A stretch of 64,000 nt of DNA from Parus major (lineage: Eukaryota > Chordata > Aves > Passeriformes > Paridae). The translations under genes were made by a program, and so were the position numbers. Positions 11,890-23,935 of the stretch are shown here, piece after piece (positions within the stretch are counted from its first letter, which is position 1; each line of letters starts with the position of its first letter). Under the pieces are notes generated by a model. It was given only the letters and a program-made list of their open reading frames with translations. It ran no database searches and was not told the origin of the DNA. The stretch is taken from contig NC_031773.1 in NCBI RefSeq assembly GCF_001522545.3, positions 27,167,685 to 27,231,684 of the forward strand, given 5' to 3'.

Positions 11890-13830
11890 CTTTAAGCCAT
11901 CAAGAGAGAGAGAAGCACACTGCTATTAGATATGTAATTTCATATGTTCAGTGTAAAACTGAGCGGGGGGGACTGCAGTGGTGATTAGTTTAGCAGCTTT
12001 CTCTGGACCACAGGCATCATTCCCAGTATCCTGGCTGGCTTCCAGCTCAAGCAGTTGTGCTCTGCTCAGCTACTTATTTTAACTGGATCCAATATTTGAG
12101 TCCACTTTGCTTTTTATGCTGTTATTGTGTTATTCCCCAGTGCAAGCTAAACTGTTTTTTCCCTTAGTTGGCAGCCTTTCTGTGTGGATATGAAGTAATC
12201 ACTATGAATAAATCTGTTTATAGTAGACTTGTTAAGTGGCTGAGGTTCCTTGGTAGTCAGGTTATTTATAACATATTATGTGTATATGTATTATTTCCTC
12301 TCGTAGGTTAATATAGGAGTGTGCATATTTACAGGCATAGCCCATAATATTTAATGGTGCACTTCTCTGAATAGACTAGTATTTTGAGAAGTATTAGAAA
12401 TAACAGGACTATTTTGACACCATACCTTCACTGATTTAGGCAGAAAGATTTGTGTGCCTTTTAGAGGTTTTTATTAAGTTAGAAGGAACTTATGTATATG
12501 CCCAGTCAGTCAGCTGAGAACTCTGATGTTACCTTGCTCTTTAAATTATGTGTTGCATTCTTCATTGATTATAAATTGGACTGTTGCTGCTGCAGTGGGG
12601 AAAGGTTTGTGTGTGTGTGTGTTAAACTTTTTTTGTAGTTAGGAAAGTGCTAAGCCAACAATTTTTAATAGATCACCATGTAGAGATACTGGGCTTTTTT
12701 TTTTTCATATTGCAGTTTTTAGGAAAAGTTTGTTAAATTAAACTGCTTACGTTTTCTCTGTGTTCCTCTCTGCCTCACTTCCTTTGGGGGGTAGAGGGGG
12801 TGGAGGTGTCCCCTCCTTCCTTTTCTGTAGTTTTCTCAGATATTTTTACTTGAAATTTGATTGAAAATAATTAAAATGCGCAGATTCCTGTGATACCTTC
12901 TGAATCCAGCATCTGGGGTTTTAACAAAAACAAAATCCACCCCCTTGTCCCCCAAAATACCAAAACACTTGGAACAAGTTTCTAAAAATAAGGAAACTGT
13001 CATTGAGAGTTATGAAGTTGGAGTTTATCACCAAATCTTTCTAGATTACTGGAATTTTGAAATATTTATTTTATTATTTAAGTAATCAACTAATTTTTGC
13101 AAGTATTAACGTGTCTGTTCAAATTAACAGTGTTGATATTACCAGAAGAAAATAATATGGTATTGTACAAAATGATGCACACTTGGAGCAGATCCTGACA
13201 AACAAATATGCCTTCAAGGTCCATACAACAGTGCATATTTCACAAAAAACCTGTGTGATGCGCAGAATGATTTGCACATCTTTCGTAACTTTATTTGGTG
13301 GATTTTGGAAGTCTGTAATTACGTATGTAGCGATGAAGGAAGGGCTTGCAGAGCTGGAGCAGCCGTCTGCTCCCAGCAGATGGCAGGATATCCCAGTTTA
13401 TCCCATTCAGCCACACACTGGGTGCAGCCCAGGCTGCCTTCTGTGCGTTTATGCTGTTTCATACAGTCCTGAGTTAATGTAGTGTACTGCTAATTCGAGC
13501 AGCTGCCTTTAAGGCCATGGAGCATTCCTGTTCGTTGCTTCTATTAAATTTTTATGAAGAGTGACCTTACTTTGGAATATTCTGAGTCACAGACCTTTGA
13601 GCCAGGTTCAGGTGAGGCTTTTGGTAGCAGATGGTGCCCAGGTTCCTTCAGTGGAGGAAAGGTGCTCTGTGCAGGTGGGTGGTCACAGTCTTGCCAGGGC
13701 CACCTTGGCTGTGCCAGGTTGCTGAGGATGATTGTGAGGTGAAGGAGATCTTTGTTCTCCAGATGCTGCTGAGACTTTCAAAGAGCTGAAGGTCACACCA
13801 TGTGGTAGGGCTGTGTCCATGCCCAGTGCT
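11890..13830. other. Unique DNA, no gene recognised
   Basis: Mixed unique sequence. A purine-rich patch near 12785-12810 (GGGGGGTAGAGGGGGTGG) and a slightly G+C-enriched part at 13330-13830 are the only departures. No mobile element or convincing exon seen. Confidence 0.5.
12608..12622 (+). repeat. Short (GT)n tract
   Basis: About seven GT units. Confidence 0.9.
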
Positions 13831-13839
13831 GGGCAGGCA

Positions 13840-14330
13840 GCGCTAGTTAAAGGAAATCTATTTCCCCTTTAATGATTTAAGCAACTGGCCGAGCTCAATG
13901 TGGAAATTCCCCTTCATTCAGGGAGAGAGCACATTTTTTTTAGAAAGAGGGCTGTGTAAAAGGTGAGTGTTAGTTAGATATTTTAGACTGCTGCTGGGAT
14001 TTAAGGCAAACAACCCTTCATCTGCTCCAGAGCCAATTATGTTAATGGTCTCGTAGATCTAAAAGCCAAGGCTGTGTGTCAGGCGTGGGCCTCTCACACA
14101 GAATGTGTGTGTGCAGATAAAAGGGTGCCTGACATACGAGATGTGCCTGCCACAGATTAAAGTCGTACACTTTCTGTTGCATTTGTGCTGTGATCACTCA
14201 GCAAATATTAGTAAATGCTAATGAATATTAGTAACGTTTTAATGAAGTAGCAGAGAACTGATTTGCAATGGTGTTGATAGCAGTTGTTTCATGTTGAAAT
14301 CAAAGGAGAATAGGGAATAGTACTATTTAA
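13840..14330. promoter_or_regulatory. Candidate conserved block with inverted repeats
   Basis: A non-repetitive block of about 490 bp with several kinds of internal structure. AATATTAGTAA occurs twice 20 bp apart (14204-14214 and 14224-14234). TGTCAGGC (14077-14084) is inverted as GCCTGACA (14127-14134). CTCGTA (14050-14055) is inverted as TACGAG (14135-14140). CA-rich and TG-rich runs face each other between these arms. Such density of ordered short motifs suggests an enhancer-like or structured element; no alignment is available to me. Confidence 0.3.
13922..13962 (+). other. Candidate 41-bp exon
   Basis: An acceptor (pyrimidine-rich ttccccttcattcag) precedes 41 bp open only in frame 1 (GESTFFLERGLCK). 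A strong AAAAG|GTGAGT donor follows. A second AG after the internal T run offers an alternative 19-bp form. No neighbouring exon with matching phase was found. It could equally be part of a non-coding transcript or a chance pseudo-exon. Confidence 0.15.
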
Positions 14331-14339
14331 ACCTTCCAA

Positions 14340-16290
14340 ATGAGAGTATAGCTTATGAGCTGGGTGTTTTGGTGTTCATGAAAACTGGGATTTTTTAAGT
14401 TAATGGTTTAGATTATTATGTTCATGTCTGTTCTATGTCTTATGATATTAACCAATAGTTTTAAAAAAATCTTACAGGTCTCATGGTACCTTAGTCTGTT
14501 TAGGGCTACCCCTGTTACCTACATTCTGCAGAAGGCACTAACATCAATGGATGGTGCCAACATAAGGTCAAGACTCACGTAAAACAACTTAATAACAGGC
14601 AAATAATTCAACTTACATATATCTATCAATGTAGACAATGCATTTGAAAGTAACTGAATGTTTTTGAGTGCAGAGTGTTGTATTTTCAGATTTTATAATA
14701 TTTTTAGTGAGATGGTTTTATTATCAGGACTGATGAGCAGTGTGGTGGAGAGTGCTCTCTGTGCTATGTGCTGATGTTACCTGCAGCTGAGGGAGGAAGA
14801 AACAGAACTCTAACAGAGAAGCTGAAATAACCCTTGTTTTAGCCCCACCTGCATCTCTAGGTGTGTTACTCAGTAACATCTGAATTAGTCTTGCTAGAAA
14901 TTAAACTCATCTTCATCTAGGAAGTGAAATTTATCTTTTGGAGCCACTCATCTGGCAGAAATCTACCTCTGAAGCAAAAATTTAATTCCCCTTTCTTCTT
15001 TTGATGGCTTTTTTTAATCCTTTTTGTTGTTCTGTTCCTCGGCACTTGTCAGTTCTGGTGGCACTGATTTTTACTTAGCCTTCTCTAAATATTAAAACCA
15101 CAAAAAATTAATGAAGTGAAGAGGTAGCTGTGAGTGGGAGCAACCTTTGCAGCCCTTTTGTTTCATCTCTGTTGAGGTGAACGTGTCAACAGCTGTCAGC
15201 AATAATGCTTATTTCTCCTACAGCAATATGATGGATTGATATAGGTAGCAAAATATGTTAAAAATTAAAATAAAATATGCATTTTTTTATAATTTATCAG
15301 CATTATGATGGCACAAAAAAGCCAGTCTTATGAATAATACAGAGATCTGCAGTGGGCATTATGTACTGTAGGTAATAAATGCAACATCACTCCTAGCCTA
15401 CCAGGAGAGTTGTAAAGCAGAACACATTAGTTCTGCTATGTGATAATAAATCACTTTAGTTTGTCAGAAGGCTCTGGCTAACTTTTACTCCTGAGGTATG
15501 AAAGAGTGCAGTGCCATACGGCTCTGGATGGTTTCTGAAGTGTTTAGGCTGGCTCTGAATCTCCTGGGTGATGTTTGGAGTGAGCGATACGGTTAGATAA
15601 CAAGTGGCAGTATTTCTCAGGTATCGATGTTGTGATGGCTCCCGTTGTTTTATTGCCTAGAGTGGCTGATTTTGTCCTAATTGGAACTGTAGCTCTTCTC
15701 TGATGTTTTGTGTCTCTATTTGCAACGTGGTCTCCGTGTCTCTCTGAAGAGGGTGTGAGAACACTGAGTGACAGCCTGCTCTTCTCCTTGGGCATCTTTT
15801 GGAGGGGGCAAATGTCAATTACCCTTTTCTTTTCATTTTATGTGCCTAAGCACTGTTTTAGGCACTCATAGTAAAAAGCTAAATTTCCCTATGCTTGCAT
15901 GCATATCAGCTGATATTTCTGCAGACAGCCCAGATGATGGCAACACAGAGTAGTAGAAGCAGACCTGGGCTGATTATGCAAGATTAGAGGAAAAACTACT
16001 TGTGTAAACTTCACTAAAATATGTGAGTTATCTTGAGTTCATTAATTTCGGTTTGATTTTCACAGCATTGTGTTGTGGTGTTCTTAGGAAAGATAGTCTT
16101 TCTAATCCATGTTTTCATAATTTGCACAATTCATTATTTAGATTTAAAATGATGGAGTCATTTTCTAGCCAAGAAATAACAGCAGAAAATATAGCAAAAT
16201 GTTATTAAAAAGTTTTATCAGCTGAACAAAATATGCTACAGTGTGTGTATAGCATAATAATGTATATAATACCATATAATACAAGGTATT
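14340..16290. other. Unique AT-rich DNA, no gene recognised
   Basis: No mobile element identified. On the minus strand a very good pyrimidine tract and AG lie just right of 14781, with an AATAAA close to a stop near 14721-14730. No donor from an upstream exon could be matched, so I do not call a gene. Confidence 0.45.
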
Positions 16291-16296
16291 ATAAAT

Positions 16297-16319
16297 AAAT
16301 ATATATATATATATATATC
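16297..16319. repeat. (AT)n tract
   Basis: About ten AT units, flanked by TAATA-rich sequence. Confidence 0.9.
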
Positions 16320-16539
16320 TAAACTGCCTAATATTATGTGGAATGTTACTGTACTCTATGCTATTTTGTATGCTTCCTACTTGAAGAAACATTTATGAAT
16401 TACTGGCTATTACTTTTTGTTGTATTTACAAAGCTTTAATGGACTTTATTATCCCAAGTGATTAGAAGATGAGTTCTGTATTTCTGGCTATACCTTACAA
16501 TATTTGTGAAGGGGTTGTTAAGGTGTGAGTTTTGAGACA

Positions 16540-17345
16540 CCTCAAATAAAGTTCCCATCGCATAGGAGCAGCCACCAGCTGCTGCAGATACTCACATCTG
16601 CCACTGGCACTCTGACCACAACCTCCTTTCCCTTTTCTTGTCGTCAGCAAAGAGCAGTGTGCTCCAGCAAAGGCAGTGCTGGGTTTCCAGAGCTGCCAGT
16701 TCCATTCTTGCTCATCCTTGCATGGGTCCTGTCACAGAACACGATTCTCAATTGCACAGTTTGGTTTGAAGATCTCGGTATCAAACCCAGAGAACTGTTT
16801 CTTACCCACTGCTAAGGCAGTGGCACCTGGATCTGCATGGTGGTCAGTGGCACTTCAGGGGGACCTGGCTGCTTGTTTGGCCCTCTGTGGTGCCACACAT
16901 AAGCTATCACTGCTCAGTTGTCAGTGGAGACAGCAGAGTTTCAGCATGGGCTGCACAGAGCATCAGTTCTTTGTGCTGTCTGTAGAAAGTCGGGAGGAAC
17001 AGGAAGCTCCCTGTGTTTACATGGAGACTTTGTGACTCCATTTGCCTTGCCCATGGCACTCCAGGTGTTCCCCTGATCCAGGATACAACACAGTTCTTGG
17101 AGTACCCCTCAGTGCCAGTGGCCTCTGAGCCCATAGGAGTAGCTTGGCTCTGTACTCCATGGAGAGCAGCACTCAGTCTTTCCTGTGGGTTGGTACAATT
17201 GAGCACACCATTCTGTATTCTGGTCTGTCTACTGAAATTACATTGCCTCAGCTAAAGTTCTCCCTGGCAGGTTTTGTGGCTCTTGAATTACATCCATTCA
17301 GAATAATTGTTCTGTGCTTTCAGGGCTCTGAATGGTGTAATTAGT
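16540..17345. other. Unclassified segment with raised G+C
   Basis: About 800 bp visibly richer in G+C than its flanks, with overlapping medium-length open frames on both strands (up to about 119 codons on + and 99 on -). None resembles a protein I know. The composition and the density of CTG/CAG words recall an old LTR or retroposed fragment, but I found no terminal repeats, target duplication or poly(A) tail. It may be a decayed mobile element or a lone unique segment. Confidence 0.3.
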
Positions 17346-17349
17346 CTCA

Positions 17350-19395
17350 TATTTATGGTAACTGATCTGTAAACCTTCCATCTTCAAATAATGTAGTGAC
17401 TTTTTTACTCTGGAATTGTTCACAGAAAGTATTGTGTACTTTAAATAATGACAATATCTTTAAAAATATTCTTCTGCAAATTACTCAATGTTGTGACTAA
17501 TATTCTTCCTCTTGCTAAGAAGTTAAATAGTAATGAGCAGTTGCTGTTTTTACAGTTACTGTTTATACAGTTTACTGTTATATTATTGTATTTAACAAAC
17601 AGCAGTGTGCCTTGTCTCACAGAAAAGAAAATAAAATAAGGTACCTTTTTGAGGCTTTATTTTGTTTTAAATCAGTGGTGTGCTATAACTTGTACTTTGT
17701 CTTTCACCCTTTTAAGTTCTGGTAGCGTGTTCTTATTTCTGTGTTTTACTCACCTCGGCCACAGTCACTGGCTGTTACCACAGTCCTGTATTGCAAATTT
17801 ATTTGAGGAGTCAAGTGCCTAACCTGAAGTCCTTATTTCTATGTGGTCAGTGTAATTTTCTGAGGAGCTTCTTGCAGAATCAATGAAATGTTGTAGCCTG
17901 TCTTGTCTGATTCTGGAAATGAATAATTTGAAGAACAAACTTTGTTACTTCTTGCTGTGTAGAGCTTCCTCTGAAAATAAAGGGAACCCGATGAGTAAAA
18001 AAAATTGAAAGGTGTTGCAAATTGTAATGATTATGTCAATAACTGTCAATCATAATTTCCCTCTACTTAGAGAGATATCTCTAAAGCCTCTAGACTCTCT
18101 GAACAATCCTCTGTTTCATTTTGATTTATTCTCATTCCAAACAAACACTAATTTCCTTGTTAAGTGGATCTGGGACTTGATGCAAGCAAGCTGTATTTGG
18201 GTTGGTTCAAAGAACTCTGGGGAACATGTCCCTGTCTCTTCCCTGTAGAAGCCTGGTGTGCACGGTCCAGTGTGCAAAGGTGTTGCACACTGTTGGCAGA
18301 GATCCTGGGTCTAAGGTCCTTCCTACACCTGCTGGTTCACTGCATGATCCCAGCAACACTGAACCTGCTTTGAAGCCTTCATTAACTTCCTTAGAAACTT
18401 TGGCCACCACATTTTTCTTGACAGTTTCTAATTTTATGTCTTGGGATAACTTTTTATACTTTCTGTATCACTAACACATTGTGAAGTCTTTGATTGTGGC
18501 TGTGGGCTTTTGGTGAAGCAATAATTGATCTTTTAAATCAAGCTGAGTTTATCACAACACATCACAAAGCGTAAAAACTGCTTCATCCCTGCCTGAAAGA
18601 AGTTGTTCTAGAAATTACAGTAGAATCTGACATAGACTATTTGATCTCATGGCTGAATGTGCTTTCAACAAAATGTGATGTAGTCTGTCCTTTGATCTCA
18701 TTTGTCCTCTTCAAGCACGTTTCTGGAGTGTTTAATGTACAGAATTCATTTTGTACAGAATAATGCAGTGCTGCAGAAATGAAGTCAGTGACATAACTTT
18801 TAATGCTGAAAACTGAAGCTGCAGAGCATTATCGCACATGAACAGCTTTATCACAGACAGACCTGTTCTCACAGGTGCTTTGCAAAGCTGTTATTGAGAA
18901 TAAAACACCCAGAATCTTCAAATCAGAGTTTGAGGAGTTTGGCACTTGAATGCATTTGGTTTTTCCCTGGTGTCTGTAGGGAATTTCAGCTTTTTTTTTT
19001 GTCAGACCATAAATTCTCTACTTGCTATACATAATCTTCACAAGTGTGACAAGGAAGGAATAAGCACAAATAAAACAAGAGTCTTTCTGTATGTTTTACT
19101 AAGACATCAGGTGTATTTGCCATCACTGATTAGATTTTTGATTCCAGGAACTGAATTAATGTATTAGCTTACAGAAGCTTCCCTGAAAGCAGAAGAAATA
19201 ACTCCTCAAATTTAAGGGTATAATAGTGAATATGAAGTGAATGAAGTGCTTGTTTGAAAGTTGAGGGGAAAGGTTCAAAGCAAGGTATCCAAATACATAC
19301 AGAGCTTCTATGTCTTGTTGTAAGTGGGAAAAATAACTACAGAAATAACTCACTAAAGGTAAAGTTCATGCTATGTGAGTGAGGGGGGGAAAAAC
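17350..19395. other. Unique DNA, no gene recognised
   Basis: AT-rich unique sequence with short frames only. A small G+C-enriched patch (about 18170-18370) resembles the 16.5-17.3 kb segment in composition but not detectably in sequence. Confidence 0.5.
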
Positions 19396-19399
19396 AGGT

Positions 19400-20100
19400 A
19401 TCAGTCAGAAAAGGGGCTGGAGACGAGGTGCTAGATTAGATGGTGTAAGGTGAAAGAGAACAGGTTTATCTCAAAGTGAGGAACAAAGAAGACCATGAGC
19501 AGGTACATAAAGTCAATAAGGATTAATGAGAAACAACAGGGAACTGAGGAAGGTGCAGAGCCAGAACTTGGGCTGAGCTCCATTACACAAGGAGCTGCTG
19601 TAGTCTCCAGCTCAGCATTGACGGCAGGTTCACACATACACAGGGCTTTCTTCATAGGATCCACAGCTGACAAACCCCACTAACTCCAAGCAACAACAGA
19701 GAGAGATTCCCTGGATCAGCAGCTTCCTGTCTTGGGAAGGCATGGAGCAGGAGTTAGAGGCCTTTGCAATAACAAGGGATAATTTTGATTTTTTCAGAGG
19801 CTAACAGCAATTTCAGAGGCACAGCCTGGATTTCTTGATGCTAATGAAGAAGGCTTGCTAGCAGCTGGATGTACCAGCTTACCAGACCCAGATTTGGATT
19901 TGCTGCTCTTTTTCCTCTGTGTGGTGCTGTAGCTGGGTTGCATTCCTCCATGATGCAACACAGTCTGACATAATTCCTTGATGATGATATCATGTCTGGA
20001 TTTTTGGAGGTGGTCATGCTTCCCATCTTGTACACCATGATGTGGCAGCACTCCTCACGGATTTCTTCCTATTTGGGGTTCTAGGAGGAGTTTCTTTCCA
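19400..20100. other. Unclassified segment, possible decayed retroposed fragment
   Basis: Between about 19790 and 20095 the minus strand has two overlapping frames, of 65 and 85 codons, that read like protein in different sub-regions. One contains KKSSKSKSGSGK. This pattern is what a frameshifted, decayed coding sequence gives, but it is also possible by chance. I do not recognise the product. No poly(A) tract or target duplication was found, so pseudogene status is not established. Confidence 0.2.
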
Positions 20101-20140
20101 CATGGATATAACTTTGTAAAAGTCAAGTATTTAAACTCAA

Positions 20141-20212
20141 TTTCAGAGTAATTTTATGGAAATTATTTTATCTATAGAGACTACTGGAAATTATTTCAGA
20201 ATAATTTCAGAG
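20141..20212 (+). repeat. Short imperfect AT-rich direct repeats
   Basis: GGAAATTATTT occurs twice and AATTTCAGAG occurs just before and at the end of the stretch, interleaved with related ATAATTTCAG words. Looks like local slippage duplication. Confidence 0.6.
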
Positions 20213-20214
20213 AA

Positions 20215-23200
20215 CAACAAGAATGATGAATAGAGAATATTAATGCTACAAAATCTGCCTCAAAACTTACCTTTCTCAGCTTAGATGTAAATCTGGGCTC
20301 TGACAATGACAAATGTCCACTTCTGACTTCCTGTTATTTATTTTCATTTTATCAAAGTTGTTTGTTTTATAACCTACTAGCTCCCTTCCTGCCCTGGAAT
20401 TTTGCCCTTAAGCTTTCCATACAAATTACCTGATATTAAATCCATGATAAAGAATATCCAAAACTGTAAAATTTGCATGGAAAAATAAAGATATGTAACC
20501 CATGCCCAACAGTGTCTTTTATAAACACTTGCTTTGCACTGGAGTAGACTGAGAGGAATAATGTATTATGTGAGTACAATAAATATTTCCTAATCCCTAA
20601 ACATTTCTAAATCTTCAGCAGGATCTTGGGAAAGATTCTGTATAGCAATATATAACTAGAGTCAAACTTTTAATATAGAAAGTTGGTGGACTATTCCCCA
20701 AACTACATGTACAGATGCAAGAGTTCACTGGGGGCTGTTCCTTCAATGGTATTTGCAAATTAGTATTTAAAAGTTTATCCTCTTTCATGTGCAAGTTTAC
20801 TAATACTTCAACACAGCTTCTTTCATCTGCAAGGCAATTGATAGTTTATAGCCCACAAGGGGTCTGTTCTAAGTGGCAGTGACAGTAGAGAAAAATCAGA
20901 TCCAAGATGGTTCTTGAAATTCTGGTTTGTTACAATATTTTGGCTTCAAACTCTGAATATGAAAAAAAATACTTAATTAGTTTTTTACAAGGTCACATTT
21001 GCTCTGCTGTTAATTTACTGTCTCCTTTTCTTGCTAACGTGTCCAGATTATTTGTGAAAGCAAGTTAATTAAATCACTACACAGCTGGAGTACATATATT
21101 TGGATTTCCCTCTGAAGTCAGTTGCATCATCTGATGATTTCTAGCTGATAGGTAAAAGGTGGTTTACCTACAGGTGAAAACATTAAAATAAAATTTTTAT
21201 TTGGGTTTACTTGATTCCTGTGCAGATGGAGTTTTCTGGAAAAAGACATAATAATTACAGTATCTTTATATGTTCATTGCTATAATTCATTCTTCACATT
21301 TTGCTCCCTGTTTCCTGTAAAGAATCATTAATTGCCCCAGTCCTTTTTCAAATACATTATTTTCAAACTTCTTCCATTTCTTTTGGTAAAGCCATTTTTA
21401 AAATCTTTGGAATTATTTCAAGATTCATAAATGTATCATATCACAACAAAGTTTGCCCTGTAGCTGTATGATTTATTTCTGCAGCCAGATTCTTCCTTTT
21501 TCCTCCTAGTTCCAGTTTCTCTCTACTCTCTTGCTCTCAGTTCTCCAAACTGTTTCACAGAGGCAGCACTGCCTTTGTGAAAACACAATGACCCAACGGT
21601 CATAGCTAGAATTGTGTGTAAGAAGGGGGGTAACAGAAGTTTCTTAAAGCTTTTTGCTAATATGATACCCTTAAAAAAGGAGTAGCATTGTTTAAGTATA
21701 TTTTTTATTTTGATAATAGAATTTTCTTAGGCTAAGAAAGGCCAGAGTATTATGACCTAAATTTCTGTGTAAGTATGTTTAAAAGCCCTGTGCCCAAGGG
21801 ATTAATTCTTTGTAGTTTATACAATGTAGGGATTTTAAAATAAATGGCAGAAAGCACTGTTACAAAAAGGACAATTTTCCATTTAAGATGTGTGACAAAT
21901 AGAGACTAGACTAATTTCCTATATCCATCAAAACATATAATTTGACTATTGTTTATATTAGAGAAATGTACTGTTCTATATAGTGCCTTTTTATTTAAGA
22001 TATTTTTATATTTTCATGTGAAAAAAAAAAGTACTAAGAAAAGACTGTTGTTAACTATAGGTGTAAGAACATTGATTCTAGGTAATTTGGTTCTATCTGG
22101 TCTTGGTTCCACTGTGGACATAGGTTCCTGAAAGGGTTCAGCTTGCTCTTATGTTTAAACTTCCCTGTTTTCTAATTATCCAAGCCATTCTTCTATTAGG
22201 AGTTTATTTGAGCTCTTGTGACATTTCAGTTTTGCCATGCCTTCAGGTGTTGAAGTTGTGCCCATAAAGGCAGGAGTTCAAAGTTAGAGACTTAATTCTG
22301 TAACAAAAAAAAATCTCTTCTAGCAGTGCTCAGCATGGACAGTGAGCTGTCAATTGCTGAATCTATTACCAATGTCCACTTGAAAAATATGGACATTTCT
22401 GCCTAGCCTGGGCCATCACAGCCAGTTCATTTCAAATGGTTCAATTCTTCAAGGCAACCAGAGCCTTAAGTGCCACCTTCTCTGTGCTCAGAGAAGGAAC
22501 ACATTCTTTGTCTTGAAATATCTTGGGAGGATATGTTATGCACACCCAAGTTTCAGCTACCAAGGGCTAAACCAAATAACCACTGAGATGATTTATTGGA
22601 ATGTAAAGAACAAAAAGCATGCATAGTTTAGATGGTCATGGTCTTTGGCATTTTTATTTTTTTATTTTTAAACTGTAGCTATTAGCATTATTTATCTGGT
22701 TGTTGTTCTGTTGGATTTGCAACTCAGCCATGCATCAGGTCAGCAGTTTTTATTGCTAAAGACCATTTAGGAGCTCTTATTTATTGATATCTTGCATAAT
22801 TTATGTTTTCTGTCTCCAGATTGGAATACCCAATATAGGAGATAGTATAAGTTTCTAATGATGTTCCGAGTGAGGAAGCTGTGCAGAACAATGGGTTGAT
22901 ATTATATTAGCAAATGTAATGACTGGATGTGTATCTTCCTTTAATCATTGAGCTGTTTGTTGTGACCCACCACTGACCTCTTTAAGAACAATTTCCTTTT
23001 CAAATACATACATTTGGATGGAATAATACCTTTTTGGGTAATTATGCCTCATGTAGATGGTATCTTTGCCAGGCAAATGATGAATTGTGACTTGACTCAC
23101 CAGTTTGCAAAACCAGCAATCAGTTTCTAGTGAAGCTTTAGAATTAAAATGATTCTCTAACTGGAATAGGAGCTCTAGAAAACATTTAATTAAAATAAAA

Positions 23201-23930
23201 ATCTGTTATACACCCTTCATGATATGCAGTATTTCTTTGGCTTGGGGAAACACCAAGAAACTTCTAGTTTTCACGGTGATCATTATGATTTATTTGAAAG
23301 TGACCCTCTAGAAAGATTTGTTTAGCCAGGTCCCTTATTAAAAATATGAAGGAGTGGGAGGGGAAGCCATTAAAAAAAAAAAAAGTCTAGAACCTTCTAG
23401 GAGTCCCCAAGAGCTCATACCTAATATCAGAAGGTATTTCCAGAAGTCAAAAACTAGTGACCGAATAATGCCCCTTTTCCTCTAAGATCCAAAAGGCAGT
23501 CATATTCACAGTGAGAGATAAAACCCAGGATGCTGAAAATGGATTTACAGTGGTTTAAATGAACCTGTTTATTTAAACAGGTAAAAACTTGTGTGTGGGG
23601 AAAACCTTCCTAAACTGGAACATTCTGCTTCATATTTGGAGTAGTTTGGCTTTCCATCTGCTCATGTTTAATGTGAAAACTTGTCCCTGGGTGCATTGAG
23701 AAATCATTACATGATTATATGCCTTCAGCTTATACTTGCAGTTTCACTGATGCTGATGTTAAGCAGATAAAATTAAAACTTTTATGTTTCCCTGTATGTT
23801 CTGCCGCTTGGCTAGAATGGATATTTTCAGGGTTGTGTACTATGCAAATTTATTTGTGCCAAATAGTTCACAACTAAAGGAGAATTGCTCCTCTTTTCAT
23901 GAAAAATAGGACCTTTTTGCAACTTACTGA
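20215..23930. other. Unique AT-rich DNA with two small hairpins
   Basis: No mobile element or convincing exon. AATGTCCA (22371-22378) and TGGACATT (22390-22397) form 8-bp arms around an 11-nt loop. CCTGTTTA and TAAACAGG (23564-23581) form 8-bp arms around 2 nt. Both are small enough to occur by chance. Confidence 0.5.
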
Positions 23931-23935
23931 CTGCT

